In this document: in pieces, positions 47,761 to 60,498 of the stretch
Position numbering within the stretch: position 1 is the stretch's first letter
Layout of the letters: every line of letters begins with the position of its first letter
From: Amphibalanus amphitrite
Lineage: Eukaryota; Arthropoda; Thecostraca; Balanomorpha; Balanidae
Assembly: GCF_019059575.1 (NCBI RefSeq)
Contig: NW_024881676.1
Location: 684,501-748,500, forward strand
Length of the DNA stretch: 64,000 nucleotides
Direction: 5' to 3'
Notes under the pieces: generated by a model
What the model was told of the DNA's origin: nothing
Databases searched by the model: none
Seen by the model: only the letters and a program-made list of their open reading frames with translations
Position numbers and translations under genes: made by a program

Positions 47761-48602
47761 CTGAGCTTCTATCCCAATCCCATACCGGCTTCTATCCCAA
47801 TTCCGGCTCAACTAATTAGCAGCCCCCCCCCCCCCTCCATGGGTCAGCAGCGCCGCGCCGGTGCCGGGGGCCAGCGCCATTGGGGCGGCAGTCGCCACGC
47901 GCACTCAATGGTTAGCGCTTAGCACCGACGGCTAGCGCACGCCCGGTGTGTCATCGGCCGTGAGCCGCTCCAAAACGGCTGCAGTAACTAGTCGATATAG
48001 GTAGTAAGGAGATGCAGAGATGCAGGTGGATTGATGACCGGCAAGCTTTTGTGTTTTACGAGGGTGAAGGGTCGAAGTCGGCTGCTAAGTGGTGAGCGGA
48101 TTTTATCAGATGCCGGTTCACCATGACCTTTGTCCGGGTCCTGGTACCCTGACGCACTCTTGGAGAGCAGGATCACAGCAAAAATCCATCCACGACTGTA
48201 TCTATACGGCTTACGCTGTTCTGAAAACGTCTGCGTTTGGCCTTCTACGGGCCCGGCCGCGAGTTACCTAAGTGTGGAACTACAAGTCGATTCTAGGGCT
48301 CTGATTGGTCACTTTGGTCGGGGGATGACGCTTATAGCATGACGTCACCCGCGTACTTGGCCGGACCAACGGCGCGGCGCAGGCGCGCCGAGCCAACCCA
48401 GAGGCTCTCAAACTCAATTGTACAGATCCTGCGCATTGAATGGCGAAACTTCGGCGAGTTCGCTTGAGTTTGGAAGCCCCTGCCAGAGAACTGGAGACGG
48501 CCGGATTATTTGCTGGACAGTGGGCAGCGCAGATGGCGATTGACGGTGCCAAAAAGATGATAGGGAAAAAGGGGTTGAGACTTGAGCAGTGAATGTGAGC
48601 CT
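47761..48602. other. Unassigned sequence left of the LINE
   Basis: Moderately GC-rich DNA with a TGACGTCA at about 48,340 and a mirror-like one at about 46,512. No exon or transposon end was recognised. It may be upstream or intronic sequence of the kinesin gene. Confidence 0.4.
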
Positions 48603-48815
48603 GTTGTATTGTATTGTATTACCTTCATGGACAATCCACGCGGGGCGTGGCGATTACAGTCCAGAGTCTGAGTCGGGCACAGACAAAAACATGCGGGGAC
48701 AAGAAACACAGGCATACAAATTCAATCGCTGGACATTCGCTCTCTCTATATACAAACGGACGATTCAAGACAGCACACCGCACACGGATGTCGCACCTCC
48801 TTCCCCTGACACGGG

Positions 48816-50412
48816 TCATCGTCGGGCGGTCGTCATCGCCGGACAGACTGCAGCCTTGGCCGCACGGGCGAATTGGGCGGGGCGCTGTTCGATGACACCG
48901 GGAGGCAGACTGTTGAGTAGCGCCGCGGCCCGGTAGGCGAACCGTCGCTTGCCAGTCTCGAGCCGCGAGCGTGGAAGGTGGAAGAGGTGGTCCTGTCGTG
49001 TGGATCTCTCTCGCGCGTCACTGTTATTCGTGAAGATGGCAGCTAGTGCTTCGGGCTCGCCGTTGCTTATTATTTTCTGCGCAGTTACCATGGTTTTAAC
49101 ATCGGCCATAGCTTTCGGAGGCATCCATCCGAGTGAATCGCGGAGGCCAGAGACGTGATCGAATTTCCGGCGGCCGAATATGACCCGTGCTGCAAAGTTT
49201 AGAATTTTTTGGAGTCGGTCGAAGTTTTTCTGGGAGCCGTTTCCATATACAGTGAGGCAGTACTGGACGCGCGAGATGACGAGTGCAGTCACGATCGTTT
49301 TGAGGATACCGTCTGGGAGGCAGTGTCGTGCGTGGGAGAGGCCGATCAGTACGCCCGTGCAGCGACGGCTCAGCTCGGCCACGTGTGCTTCCCAGGTGAG
49401 TGCGCCGTCGAATACAACACCTAGGTTTCCCACCTGCGCGCACGGCAGGAGCTCAGCGTCACGGAAAGAGATTTTGAAGCGAGGCAGGTTACGTAGGTTT
49501 TGTCGGCTACCGAATACCATCAGTTGAGTTTTAGAAGCGTTGACTTTCAGGGCGTGTGCGCAGAACCATGCGTTAAGTGACTCTAGCGATGCCTCCATGC
49601 GCGAGATGAGACTCCTGATGTCGTTGCGTGGGCCGCTCACCAATATCTGGGTGTCGTCTGCGTACTGATAAGCGGTGGCGTCTCCGGCAAATAGTGAGAG
49701 GTCGTTGGAGAATATAGTGAAGAGGAGGGGACCCAGAGCCGAACCCTGGAAAACTCCTACGGTGTTTGGGAGCGGTCGAGAGGTTATCTTACGGCCGGTT
49801 TTGTCTTTCAGGGATACACTCTGCGTGTGTCCCTGAAGATAAGCGGAAAACCAGGAGGTCTCAATACCGTAGATTTGGAGCTTTTTGACAAGGAGTTCAT
49901 GGTCAATGACGTCAAAACATTTGCTGAGGTCTATGAGGCATAGCATTGAGATCTCACCCCTATCGGTGGCGGCAAGGATGCTATCTGTGACTGACAGCAG
50001 CGCAGTCTCAGTGGAGTGTCGGGGGCGGAATCCGTGTTGGGTAGACGAAAGAAGGTGGTTATGGGTGAGATAGTGATAGAGCTGCTGATGGATTACACGC
50101 TCGATGATTTTCATGATTACGGGAACTAGGGAGATCGGTCTGAAATTGCTGGGGTCAGATGGGTTGCCAGACTTGAAGATCGGTTGAACGATAGAGTGTT
50201 TCCAGGGGTCAGGAATGTCGGAACGGGTTATTGAGACGTTGATGATGTGTAAAATGATGTCGCCAATAGTTTGGAAGCATACTTTTAACATGCGGATGCA
50301 TATACCGTCAGTGCCACGCGCGGCAGAGTTTCGCATGTTGAACACTGTGAGTCCGAGTTCCCCGAGAGTGATGGCCCTCGGCCTAAAGCTGCATGCGCCG
50401 ACACGGGGTAGA
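48816..50412 (-). CDS. LINE ORF2, reverse transcriptase part
   Basis: The frame is open from the LTR junction to the stop at 48,816. RT motifs in order: FRPISLVPVIMKIIERVIHQ, GFRPRHSTETALLSVTD, LIDLSKCFDVIDHELLVKKL, GVFQGSALGPLLF and the catalytic YADDTQI. The C-terminal region has LSHARHCLP...LVISRVQYCLTVYG and the FNSLPPGV-like end ALLNSLPPGV found in CR1/L2/Jockey polyproteins. The usual GVPQGS motif reads GVFQGS, an odd change next to the active site. The 193-base 3'UTR follows. An internal ATG lies at 50,345, but the real frame continues upstream. Confidence 0.9.
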
Positions 50413-50416
50413 CGTA
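50413..50416. repeat. Target-site duplication CGTA, left copy
   Basis: CGTA directly before the LTR element; the same four bases follow it at 63,304-63,307. Removing the element and one copy restores a continuous LINE frame, which confirms the boundary. Confidence 0.85.
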
Positions 50417-53400
50417 TGTAGCGGGGTTTCGCGGCGTTGCGGGGCTAACCGGGCAGTGTCTTTCGATAGTGATGGAGAGCAAGCTAACCGGACAGTGTCT
50501 TTCGTTATTGAGGGGTGAGAGCTCCGTCGGCGCGCTCCATGAAGCCCATCGCTTTATCCAGCCCCTCGCGAACCCGTTCCGACTCTGACTCTATCTTTCC
50601 GGGGCGATCAATCATCGGAAACACATAGGCCAGGGTTAGGGAATGGGAGATAATGATAAATGTTAATCAATTACCCTCGATCATATTGGTATAGAAAATC
50701 AACTCTATTTAACAAAAAGTCCCACTCTCAAACAACAGCGCCCTTCCTAGCTTGAGGGTCATCTCCCACCAGATATATGTATCAATCATTCGTCCATTTA
50801 TCCATCCCCTTACAACCATGTCATTCGTCCACTTATACCTCGTAATTTACCAGAGTTGACCATCTCCGGTCCCTCCCCTTTTTTCCTAACTTCCCCCGGT
50901 GGTGCTAGGGCGCGCGCAAAGTCGTTATCGAGTCATTGGCCTTAAATGTCATTTAACCGTTATCCCTTCATAACCACAATGTTCCGTACATCAGACAAAC
51001 GCTTCATAATGCTCACGCTACACAATTAGAGATACGACCCACCACATATTTCGGCACTCGACCTTCGCGTTACGTGACTTATTGCGGTCCGTCCCATCAC
51101 CATGTCGAACTACCTACACAAAAAAAACATAAATGTCTTCGGCCAGCGGCTCCGAGACTACGGCTCGCAGGGCACTGTGTAGTCCGGTTTCCGCGGGGGA
51201 CTTATTTGAAATTTGAGACCGGGGCTGGGTAACTAAGGTCCGTCCGGGCTGCCTGCGTCGTCTCCGTATAGCCGCGGTTTTCGGGCCAGCCCCCGGCGAC
51301 CGAAAGGGGTTAGTCGTTCGTCGGCTTTACACGAATCCATGACTACCAGTTTATGCCAAATTGCCTATAATAAAACGAAAACTAAGCGTACCACGGCCCG
51401 CAATGGGCTTATCTAAAATTTGAAACCGGGCTGGGTAACTAGGTCCGTCCGGGCTGCCTGCATCGTCTCCGTATAGCCACGGCTTTTGGAACAGCACCGG
51501 CGACCGAACGGGTAAGCCTCCGTTGGCTTCACACAATCCACGACTACCAGCGTTATAGGTGCCCGAAGCCCTATCTATCCGTTGCTGGTAGTTAAGCTGT
51601 CGTCACAGACCTAACCGAAATGACCGCTGCACGGCCGGAGTAAATCGACTGACAGCGGGGTGGCCAGTACCGACTTACCGCGATCACCCGACTCGCATGC
51701 TTTGGTATTTAATGTTCACCCCCGTCCTGCAGCATCACACGTTTCTTCGCGGGACATTACTTAACCGGCGGCATACGTCTCCTCGCTGGGACGCCTGGGG
51801 TCCTAACCATCTCCGAAACTACCTACGTCACTTATCGAATGTCATCCTGCGCTGATCACTCAATGGACCGATAGCGGACCTAACCTATCTTTTAAAACCG
51901 GGCGGGGTCACTAGGTCCCTCCGGGCTGCCTGCATCGTCTCCGTATAGCCACGGCTTTATGGGGCCCGCGCCGGCAACCGAACGGATTAGCCTTTGTCGG
52001 CTATGCACTCATCCTCAATAATCGATCCTCAACTCGCTCTCACCCTTTCTCTTCACTTCGCGACTTATTGCACGTATCCAGGGCTTACCCAAGCGAGGCC
52101 TACTATTTAAGTGGGGTCTATCCGAGCTGAGCTTCATTCAGGAAATCCGATTCCTCTACGTGTACAGTCTTCAATTCCATTTCACTCGCTTCTTATCTCC
52201 CTCCTAACCCATGGCCGCGTCGGTGGACTTTCCACGCACAGGGGCGTGACGTGCATCATCTATCTCCCCGGTTCCGTCCCTTGCAGTGTCCCCAGTGTCC
52301 ATGTGGGGTAAAGTTACAAATATTTCGTGTGCGGCAAGGTCTATGTGTGCTCCTTATATTTGGACCGCTGGATAGGGTAGAGCGCCAGGAAATCCGCTGG
52401 CGAGGGCACTTGGGAGTCAACCGGAGAAGCTCCAGTATCGGTTGGGCTAGGGAGGTCCCGTATGTGTTGTGTATAATCGCTATCATTTGGACCGTGGGAT
52501 AATTTGGGGAGGATGGAGTGCCAGGAAATCCACTGGCAAGGGCACTTAGGAGTCAACCGGAGAAGCTCCAGTATCGGTTAGGCCAGGGAGGTCCTGTATG
52601 TGTTGTGTGTAATCGCTATTGTTTGGACCGTGGGATAATTTGGGGAGGATGGAGTGCCAGGAAATCCACTGGCAAGGGCACTTAGGAGTCAACCGGAGAA
52701 GCTCCAGTATCGGTTAGGCTAGGGAGGTCCTGTGTGTATTGTGTGTAATCGCTATTGTTTGGACCGTGGGATAATTTGGGAAGGATGGAGTGCCAGGAAA
52801 TCCACTGGCAAGGGCACTTAGGAGTCAACCGGAGAAGCTCCAGTATCGGCTAGGCTAGGGAGGTCCTGTGTGTGTTGTGTATAATCGCTATTGTTGGACC
52901 GTGGGATAATTTGGGGAGGATGGAGTGCCAGGAAATCCACTGGCAAGGGCTTTTAGGAGTCAACCGGAGAAGCTCCAGTATCGGCTAGGCTAGGGAGGTC
53001 CTGTGGGTGTTGTGTGTAATCGCTATTGTTTGGACCGTGGGATAATTTGGGGAGGATGGAGTGCCAGGAAATCCACTGGCAAGGGCACTTAGGAGTCAAC
53101 CGGAGAAGCTCCAGTATCGGCTAGGCTAGGGAGGCCCTGCATGTGTTGTGTATAGTCGCTTTGTGCACTGTGTAAACTCAACAGATAAAGAGAACTGATC
53201 GTTGTAAATTACTCTGGCCGGACACCTTGGAAACGACCTCTTTCCTGACTGTGGGTTAGCATATGGCCTTTTATGCTCCATCCTCCGATCCCTGCCCCTT
53301 CAGCACTACTCACACTCGTATTTCAATATTTACAAGTCCCATTTATTTACATACTCCGACGCAACACCTTAAATTCCCTTACAAGTCAAATTTAAAGGAA

Positions 53401-54755
53401 ACATTCTGGGCCCAGGCCGCCCATCAACTGAGCCCCACAAGCCGCGCGGTGCGGTACACAGTCGCCCGTCCCTTTCCCGACTCCCCACGGTGCATAATCC
53501 CCTCCGTCCGCTTAAATCACAACGGGGCGCCAGACGACTGAAGAGGGCCCACGTCGGCACGCGTGTCGCACTACGCGCACAGTTACATAATTGATCGAAA
53601 TCGAATTGTGAAATTAAGCTACCTAGACTGAAAGTCCCAAGAATAAATTTAAATACCTAAGCTGAATGGCCTAAAATATTGCGGACGACACCTAAAAGGG
53701 GAATATAATGTGGCTCACATAGCAGTAACGAAAGGGGGGGGGGGTTACTTGGAGGATTTAGGGACTAGGTGCGCACCCGTGTTCACCGCGTGACCTTACT
53801 TGAGATGGAGTCGCTGACATGATGGTCGTGACCGTCCAGCGCCCGGCCAGGCGGCCGGAGCCGCCGCCGGCGCCGTGATGCCTGCCGCTGGTCTCTCGTG
53901 GGCTGTCCACGGTGTCAGATGTGAGCCGAGAGCGAAGAGCGGCGTGGGATCCGTCGTCCGAGAGAGAGCCAGAGAGCGTGGAATGCGTCGTCCGAGAGAG
54001 CTTTTCAGTTCCGTTTCATCAACTTATACTTCTGATGACGTCATACTTCAGAGGGCCGGGCAGCATCACCTTGTCCAATCTCCGTCCTCCATTCTCAGAA
54101 GCTGCACTCGGCTCCGCCCTCGAAAGTTCGTGATTTGCTGACAAAGTTCGGTTCCCCTCCGGCCATGGCAGTCGCACCCTTTCACGCAGCGATCGGGTGG
54201 AATTCGCCGCCGGCGCTCACGGCGCCTGAGGCGCCAGGTGGCGGGCCTGGCCCTCTGCTCCCCTTGTTTTGAAGTCAGGTCCGGCCAGATGTCCTATATT
54301 TTGTCGTTGGCGACCGAGTTCCATTTCATCCTGTTTTCGTACAACCCGGGTCGGTCTCCGCTCCCCTTTCTTGTTTTGGTTCAAATCAGGGCCGGTCTGC
54401 ACTCCCCTCTCCTTGTTCTCTGGCGGGGTGCCGAGCGTGGGACAGAGTCTTGTTTTCCAAAGGCTAAACTGATTAATGGCTCGAGGCTGGCAGAATGGCG
54501 CGTTTCGGTATGCTCTTTGTTGGCTTCAGATCCGAGTTCTCATGAAGTGGGGTGGTCATCTATAGAGGACCCCTGTTTGTCAGAGCCGACTTCGCCGTCT
54601 GCGTGGACGCCAGCTGGGACGGAGAGAGGGTATCACAGCCGATTTAGTCGGCTGACCGTGTCTGTGCGGCGCTCGCAGATGGCCGTGTTTCAGCTTGTGG
54701 CACAGCTTGCAGTTCAGCATGAAAGATGAAAAAAATGTAACGCATCTGCGTTACA
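50417..54755 (-). repeat. LTR, left copy (3' LTR in element sense), 4,339 bp
   Basis: It starts TGTAGCGGGG and ends GCGTTACA on the + strand. It contains a 39-bp tandem pair near the start, three related modules of about 150 bp (51,197-51,350, 51,408-51,550, 51,880-52,010), a 136-bp tandem array (52,356-53,161) and, at the far end, a 20-bp palindrome. No coding region is convincing. Confidence 0.85.
52356..53161. repeat. 136-bp tandem array in the left LTR
   Basis: Six copies of a 135-136-bp unit, marked by CCAGGAAATCC at 52,385, 52,521, 52,657, 52,793, 52,928 and 53,064. The first copy is the most diverged and the inner ones are close to identical. Confidence 0.92.
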
Positions 54756-57084
54756 TTTTCAGACCTCTTTTTATAGTCGCGCCCCGCGACTAAACGTTTG
54801 AGAGGCGGCTTCTGCCGTGCTATTTGGTGCCGTTTCGTCGTGTTTCTTGGTGACTTCTGTGACGAGAGTGGGTGGCCGTCTTCTAAAGGATCGGTAGTTA
54901 TTTTAACAGGAGTGTTCGGTTGGGGAGGATGGTAGGACGAGCTTGGATGATTAGGACATAAGGATTGCGGGTTTTTGTGTCATTGCACAGTATTTCGGGC
55001 CATTCTTACATTTCAGAAATAAAATATCACACAATATCTCGTTAAACTCCACCTACCTCGCCAGAAGTTCACGCAAAGCAATGGAAATTGTTGACGCGTC
55101 ACGATACAAAAAAAAACCTACACGCACACATAAATACAATGATAGATTTGGTTACTCCAATTCAGATCAGTTTAACAGATAACATACCAGTGCAGACTTT
55201 GGTGTGCCTGAGCCGAGCCTGGCACCTGACGGTGGCTCCACGAGCGAGCCACGATAACCCCGGTCCGGGAAGGCCTTTGTTGGCGAGCTGGCGGGCGTCC
55301 GCGATTCGGTCTCGAGCCGGCCGGCTGCTGCTGTAGTTGTGTCCAGTTCCGGATTTTCCCAGTCTCGTAGTTGTAGTCGTGGTTCTCGCCGACCATCGAT
55401 GTCGAACGCAGCCGCCCTGGCGAGCTGTCAGGGCTGACTACGGTCGGCCCAGAACTCGTCGTCTGTGGCTGAGCCTGGGTTGGACGTGGCTCCAGCGCAC
55501 TTCCGAGCTGTTTCTGCTGGTCTGGTGGCCGGCTGGGCTGCGCTCTGGTGTAGATTGCTGATGATGGTTTGGCTGTCACATCCAGCGGGAGACGTGGTCC
55601 CACTGCAGCCTGCTCCATGATTACTGGCTGCGATGTTGAGCACTTCGCTCTGACCAGCTGCGGATCTCGCGAGTCGGTCTCGAAGTCTGGAAAGTGGGAG
55701 CTGCCTGCAATTGATGAACGGCGGATCACCACCTGCCAGTGCGGCGGGCGGCCCAGAAATCGGCCCGCGGACTGGTCCGGTCCATTTCAGCTGTCTATGT
55801 TGGTCAAACAGGCAGCATTCAGGTGCCCCCTAATGGTCGTGTCTAATGATGCTCCAAAGGTGATAGTAGTCGTCACCATCACCCAAGTTGCTGTCTGATT
55901 TTGTTGTAATACCTGCAATGTTGATTGCTAACAACATTTTAGTTATTCGGTATATCCGTCCCTCCTTCTCCTTCTTCCGGTCTTTGTTGTTATTTATTTC
56001 CGGCGTTGCCTTCATTTTGAGTTCCATTGGGCACTGGCTGTCAGGCAGTCGCTGTTGATGACTACCTTTTTTCTGTTCTTCTGTCGGCGTCTCTTCTTCT
56101 CTGTGCTGCACGTTTGCTCTTCCAAATGGCTTCGTGATGTTACAGTTCTTCAATCATTTGCATTTTACTCTTCTCAGCTGTCGTTTCCTTTCTGTGATTG
56201 CATGTATCCATTGCCATTTAGTATCAACGTCGTTTCCATCGGTATACTACTTCAATGTCTTCTTTCTCGCCGTCACTCGGCTGTGTGTTGTCCTTCTTGT
56301 TCTTATCGCAATTCAGCTTTCCATACTGCTTCTAAAACGTGCCTCAATCATTTACAATCTGCGCTGTCACCTTCATTTCAGTATGCTGCGTCCTATTGGT
56401 GACTTTTGCCTTCTTCAATCCTGATTTTCATTTCAGCACATTCAATTTCTTCATAGCGTCGTGCTCAGTCGTATTTTTAGTACGTTCATTGGGTTCGGCA
56501 ACATACATGACTGCCTGTTCTGTAACGGGGGTTTCCGTCACGGAGAACGGCTCGTGGACGGTTGCCGGTCTCCTGTCAGTTCTCTCCAGAGGCGGGTAAG
56601 TCCACGGGTCACACATAGGTCACTGCACCTTTTTGGTATAGGATGGGTACAATCTCTTAAAAATTGGGTTAAAATGGCATCCTCGGTGTGATTACTCTAA
56701 CTTTGGATCACGGGATTTCACTCAAGGTTAGGGTTCGCTAGATGTGAGCCACATAATTTTAGTTAGCGATACCTGTAGCCGAAAAAAAATATACCAAGCC
56801 CGCTCGCCCGTCACTTAAAATTGATCCTCGATTTACCCTTATCGCTTCATGATATATACACCCTCCAGCAATCCACGCTTTCTGATTTCAATCAAATCAA
56901 TTTAACCCGAGTAACGCTGCACTGAGTGACCAGCTCCCACTGCATCTAGCTCAGACATAATATGTTTTCTCACTCACGCTCGCATTTCCTCTGAAATTTT
57001 AGCTTTGGGTTCGGCAATGCACGTCGGTCCACCGACTTCATGTTTCCTTTGATTGATCCTGCCCCACGTTGGGTGCGCCAAATC
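54756..57084 (-). other. Internal region of the LTR element
   Basis: 2,329 bp. The longest minus-strand frames, of about 186 and 107 codons (55,172-55,732 and 55,830-56,153), are Pro/Gln/Ser-rich or Lys/Glu-rich and match no retroviral domain I know. The rest is AT-rich and pyrimidine-rich. The part next to the right LTR carries the primer-binding-site-like sequence. Confidence 0.7.
57061..57080 (-). other. Primer-binding-site-like sequence
   Basis: On the minus strand TGGCGCACCCAACGTGGGGC follows the LTR end after GATT. It starts with TGG, the complement of the tRNA CCA end, and resembles TGGCGCCCAACGTGGGG-type sites seen in arthropod LTR elements. The primer tRNA is not assigned. It sets the element's orientation. 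Confidence 0.7.
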
Positions 57085-59023
57085 TGTAGCGGGGTTTCGC
57101 GGCGTTGCGGGGCTAACCGGGCAGTGTCTTTCGATAGTGATGGAGAGCAAGCTAACCGGACAGTGTCTTTCGTTATTGAGGGGTGAGAGCTCCGTCGGCG
57201 CGCTCCATGAAGCCCATCGCTTTATCCAGCCCCTCGCGAACCCGTTCCGACTCTGACTCTATCTTTCCGGGGCGATCAATCATCGGAAACACATAGGCCA
57301 GGGTTAGGGAATGGGAGATAATGATAAATGTTAATCAATTACCCTCGATCATATTGGTATAGAAAATCAACTCTATTTAACAAAAAGTCCCACTCTCAAA
57401 CAACAGCGCCCTTCCTAGCTTGAGGGTCATCTCCCACCAGATATATGTATCAATCATTCGTCCATTTATCCATCCCCTTACAACCATGTCATTCGTCCAC
57501 TTATACCTCGTAATTTACCAGAGTTGACCATCTCCGGTCCCTCCCCTTTTTTCCTAACTTCCCCCGGTGGTGCTAGGGCGCGCGCAAAGTCGTTATCGAG
57601 TCATTGGCCTTAAATGTCATTTAACCGTTATCCCTTCATAACCACAATGTTCCGTACATCAGACAAACGCTTCATAATGCTCACGCTACACAATTAGAGA
57701 TACGACCCACCACATATTTCGGCACTCGACCTTCGCGTTACGTGACTTATTGCGGTCCGTCCCATCACCATGTCGAACTACCTACACAAAAAAAAACATA
57801 AATGTCTTCGGCCAGCGGCTCCGAGACTACGGCTCGCAGGGCACTGTGTAGTCCGGTTTCCGCGGGGGACTTATTTGAAATTTGAGACCGGGGCTGGGTA
57901 ACTAAGGTCCGTCCGGGCTGCCTGCGTCGTCTCCGTATAGCCGCGGTTTCGGGCCAGCCCCCGGCGACCGAAAGGGGTTAGTCGTTCGTCGGCTTTACAC
58001 GAATCCATGACTACCAGTTTATGCCAAATTGCCTATAATAAAACGAAAACTAAGCGTACCACGGCCCGCAATGGGCTTATCTAAAATTTGAAACCGGGCT
58101 GGGTAACTAGGTCCGTCCGGGCTGCCTGCATCGTCTCCGTATAGCCACGGCTTTTGGAACATCACCGGCGACCGAACGGGTAAGCCTCCGTTGGCTTCAC
58201 ACAATCCACGACTACCAGCGTTATAGGTGCCCGAAGCCCTATCTATCCGTTGCTGGTAGTTAAGCTGTCGTCACAGACCTAACCGAAATGACCGCTGCAC
58301 GGCCGGAGTAAATCGACTGACAGCGGGGTGGCCAGTACCGACTTACCGCGATCACCCGACTCGCATGCTTTGGTATTTAATGTTCACCCCCGTCCTGCAG
58401 CATCACACGTTTCTTCGCGGGACATTACTTAACCGGCGGCATACGTCTCCTCGCTGGGACGCCTGGGGTCCTAACCATCTCCGAAACTACCTACGTCACT
58501 TATCGAATGTCATCCTGCGCTGATCACTCAATGGACCGATAGCGGACCTAACCTATCTTTTAAAACCGGGCGGGGTCACTAGGTCCCTCCGGGCTGCCTG
58601 CATCGTCTCCGTATAGCCACGGCTTTATGGGGCCCGCGCCGGCAACCGAACGGATTAGCCTTTGTCGGCTATGCACTCATCCTCAATAATCGATCCTCAA
58701 CTCGCTCTCACCCTTTCTCTTCACTTCGCGACTTATTGCACGTATCCAGGGCTTACCCAAGCGAGGCCTACTATTTAAGTGGGGTCTATCCGAGCTGAGC
58801 TTCATTCAGGAAATCCGATTCCTCTACGTGTACAGTCTTCAATTCCATTTCACTCGCTTCTTATCTCCCTCCTAACCCATGGCCGCGTCGGTGGACTTTC
58901 CACGCACAGGGGCGTGACGTGCATCATCTATCTCCCCGGTTCCGTCCCTTGCAGTGTCCCCAGTGTCCATGTGGGGTAAAGTTACAAATATTTCGTGTGC
59001 GGCAAGGTCTATGTGTGCTCCTT

Positions 59024-59829
59024 ATATTTGGACCGCTGGATAGGGTAGAGCGCCAGGAAATCCGCTGGCGAGGGCACTTGGGAGTCAACCGGAGAAGCTC
59101 CAGTATCGGTTGGGCTAGGGAGGTCCCGTATGTGTTGTGTATAATCGCTATCATTTGGACCGTGGGATAATTTGGGGAGGATGGAGTGCCAGGAAATCCA
59201 CTGGCAAGGGCACTTAGGAGTCAACCGGAGAAGCTCCAGTATCGGTTAGGCCAGGGAGGTCCTGTATGTGTTGTGTGTAATCGCTATTGTTTGGACCGTG
59301 GGATAATTTGGGGAGGATGGAGTGCCAGGAAATCCACTGGCAAGGGCACTTAGGAGTCAACCGGAGAAGCTCCAGTATCGGTTAGGCTAGGGAGGTCCTG
59401 TGTGTATTGTGTGTAATCGCTATTGTTTGGACCGTGGGATAATTTGGGAAGGATGGAGTGCCAGGAAATCCACTGGCAAGGGCACTTAGGAGTCAACCGG
59501 AGAAGCTCCAGTATCGGCTAAGCTAGGGAGGTCCTGTGTGTGTTGTGTATAATCGCTATTGTTGGACCGTGGGATAATTTGGGGAGGATGGAGTGCCAGG
59601 AAATCCACTGGCAAGGGCTTTTAGGAGTCAACCGGAGAAGCTCCAGTATCGGCTAGGCTAGGGAGGTCCTGTGGGTGTTGTGTGTAATCGCTATTGTTTG
59701 GACCGTGGGATAATTTGGGGAGGATGGAGTGCCAGGAAATCCACTGGCAAGGGCACTTAGGAGTCAACCGGAGAAGCTCCAGTATCGGCTAGGCTAGGGA
59801 GGCCCTGCATGTGTTGTGTATAGTCGCTT
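59024..59829. repeat. 136-bp tandem array in the right LTR
   Basis: The same six-copy array as at 52,356-53,161, in the same order with the same variant units. The array therefore predates the reverse transcription that produced both LTRs. Confidence 0.92.
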
Positions 59830-60498
59830 TGTGCACTGTGTAAACTCAACAGATAAAGAGAACTGATCGTTGTAAATTACTCTGGCCGGACACCTTGGAA
59901 ACGACCTCTTTCCTGACTGTGGGTTAGCATATGGCCTTTTATGCTCCATCCTCCGATCCCTGCCCCTTCAGCACTACTCACACTCGTATTTCAATATTTA
60001 CAAGTCCCATTTATTTACATACTCCGACGCAACACCTTAAATTCCCTTACAAGTCAAATTTAAAGGAAACATTCTGGGCCCAGGCCGCCCATCAACTGAG
60101 CCCCACAAGCCGCGCGGTGCGGTACACAGTCGCCCGTCCCTTTCCCGACTCCCCACGGTGCATAATCCCCTCCGTCCGCTTAAATCACAACGGGGCGCCA
60201 GACGACTGAAGAGGGCCCACGTCGGCACGCGTGTCGCACTACGCGCACAGTTACATAATTGATCGAAATCGAATTGTGAAATTAAGCTACCTAGACTGAA
60301 AGTCCCAAGAATAAATTTAAATACCTAAGCTGAATGGCCTAAAATATTGCGGACGACACCTAAAAGGGGAATATAATGTGGCTCACATAGCAGTAACGAA
60401 GGGGGGGGGGTTACTTGGAGGATTTAGGGACTAGGTGCGCACCCGTGTTCACCGCGTGACCTTACTTGAGATGGAGTCGCTGACATGATGGTCGTGAC

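Noticed and set aside
46480-48360. Transposon bounded by TGACGTCA-containing sequences
   Set aside because: The words at about 46,512 and 48,340 are alike only over the palindrome; no inverted repeat or target duplication extends from them.
54238-54729. 163-codon frame present in both LTRs
   Set aside because: Its presence in both copies only reflects LTR identity; it shows no domain and is opposite to the element's sense.
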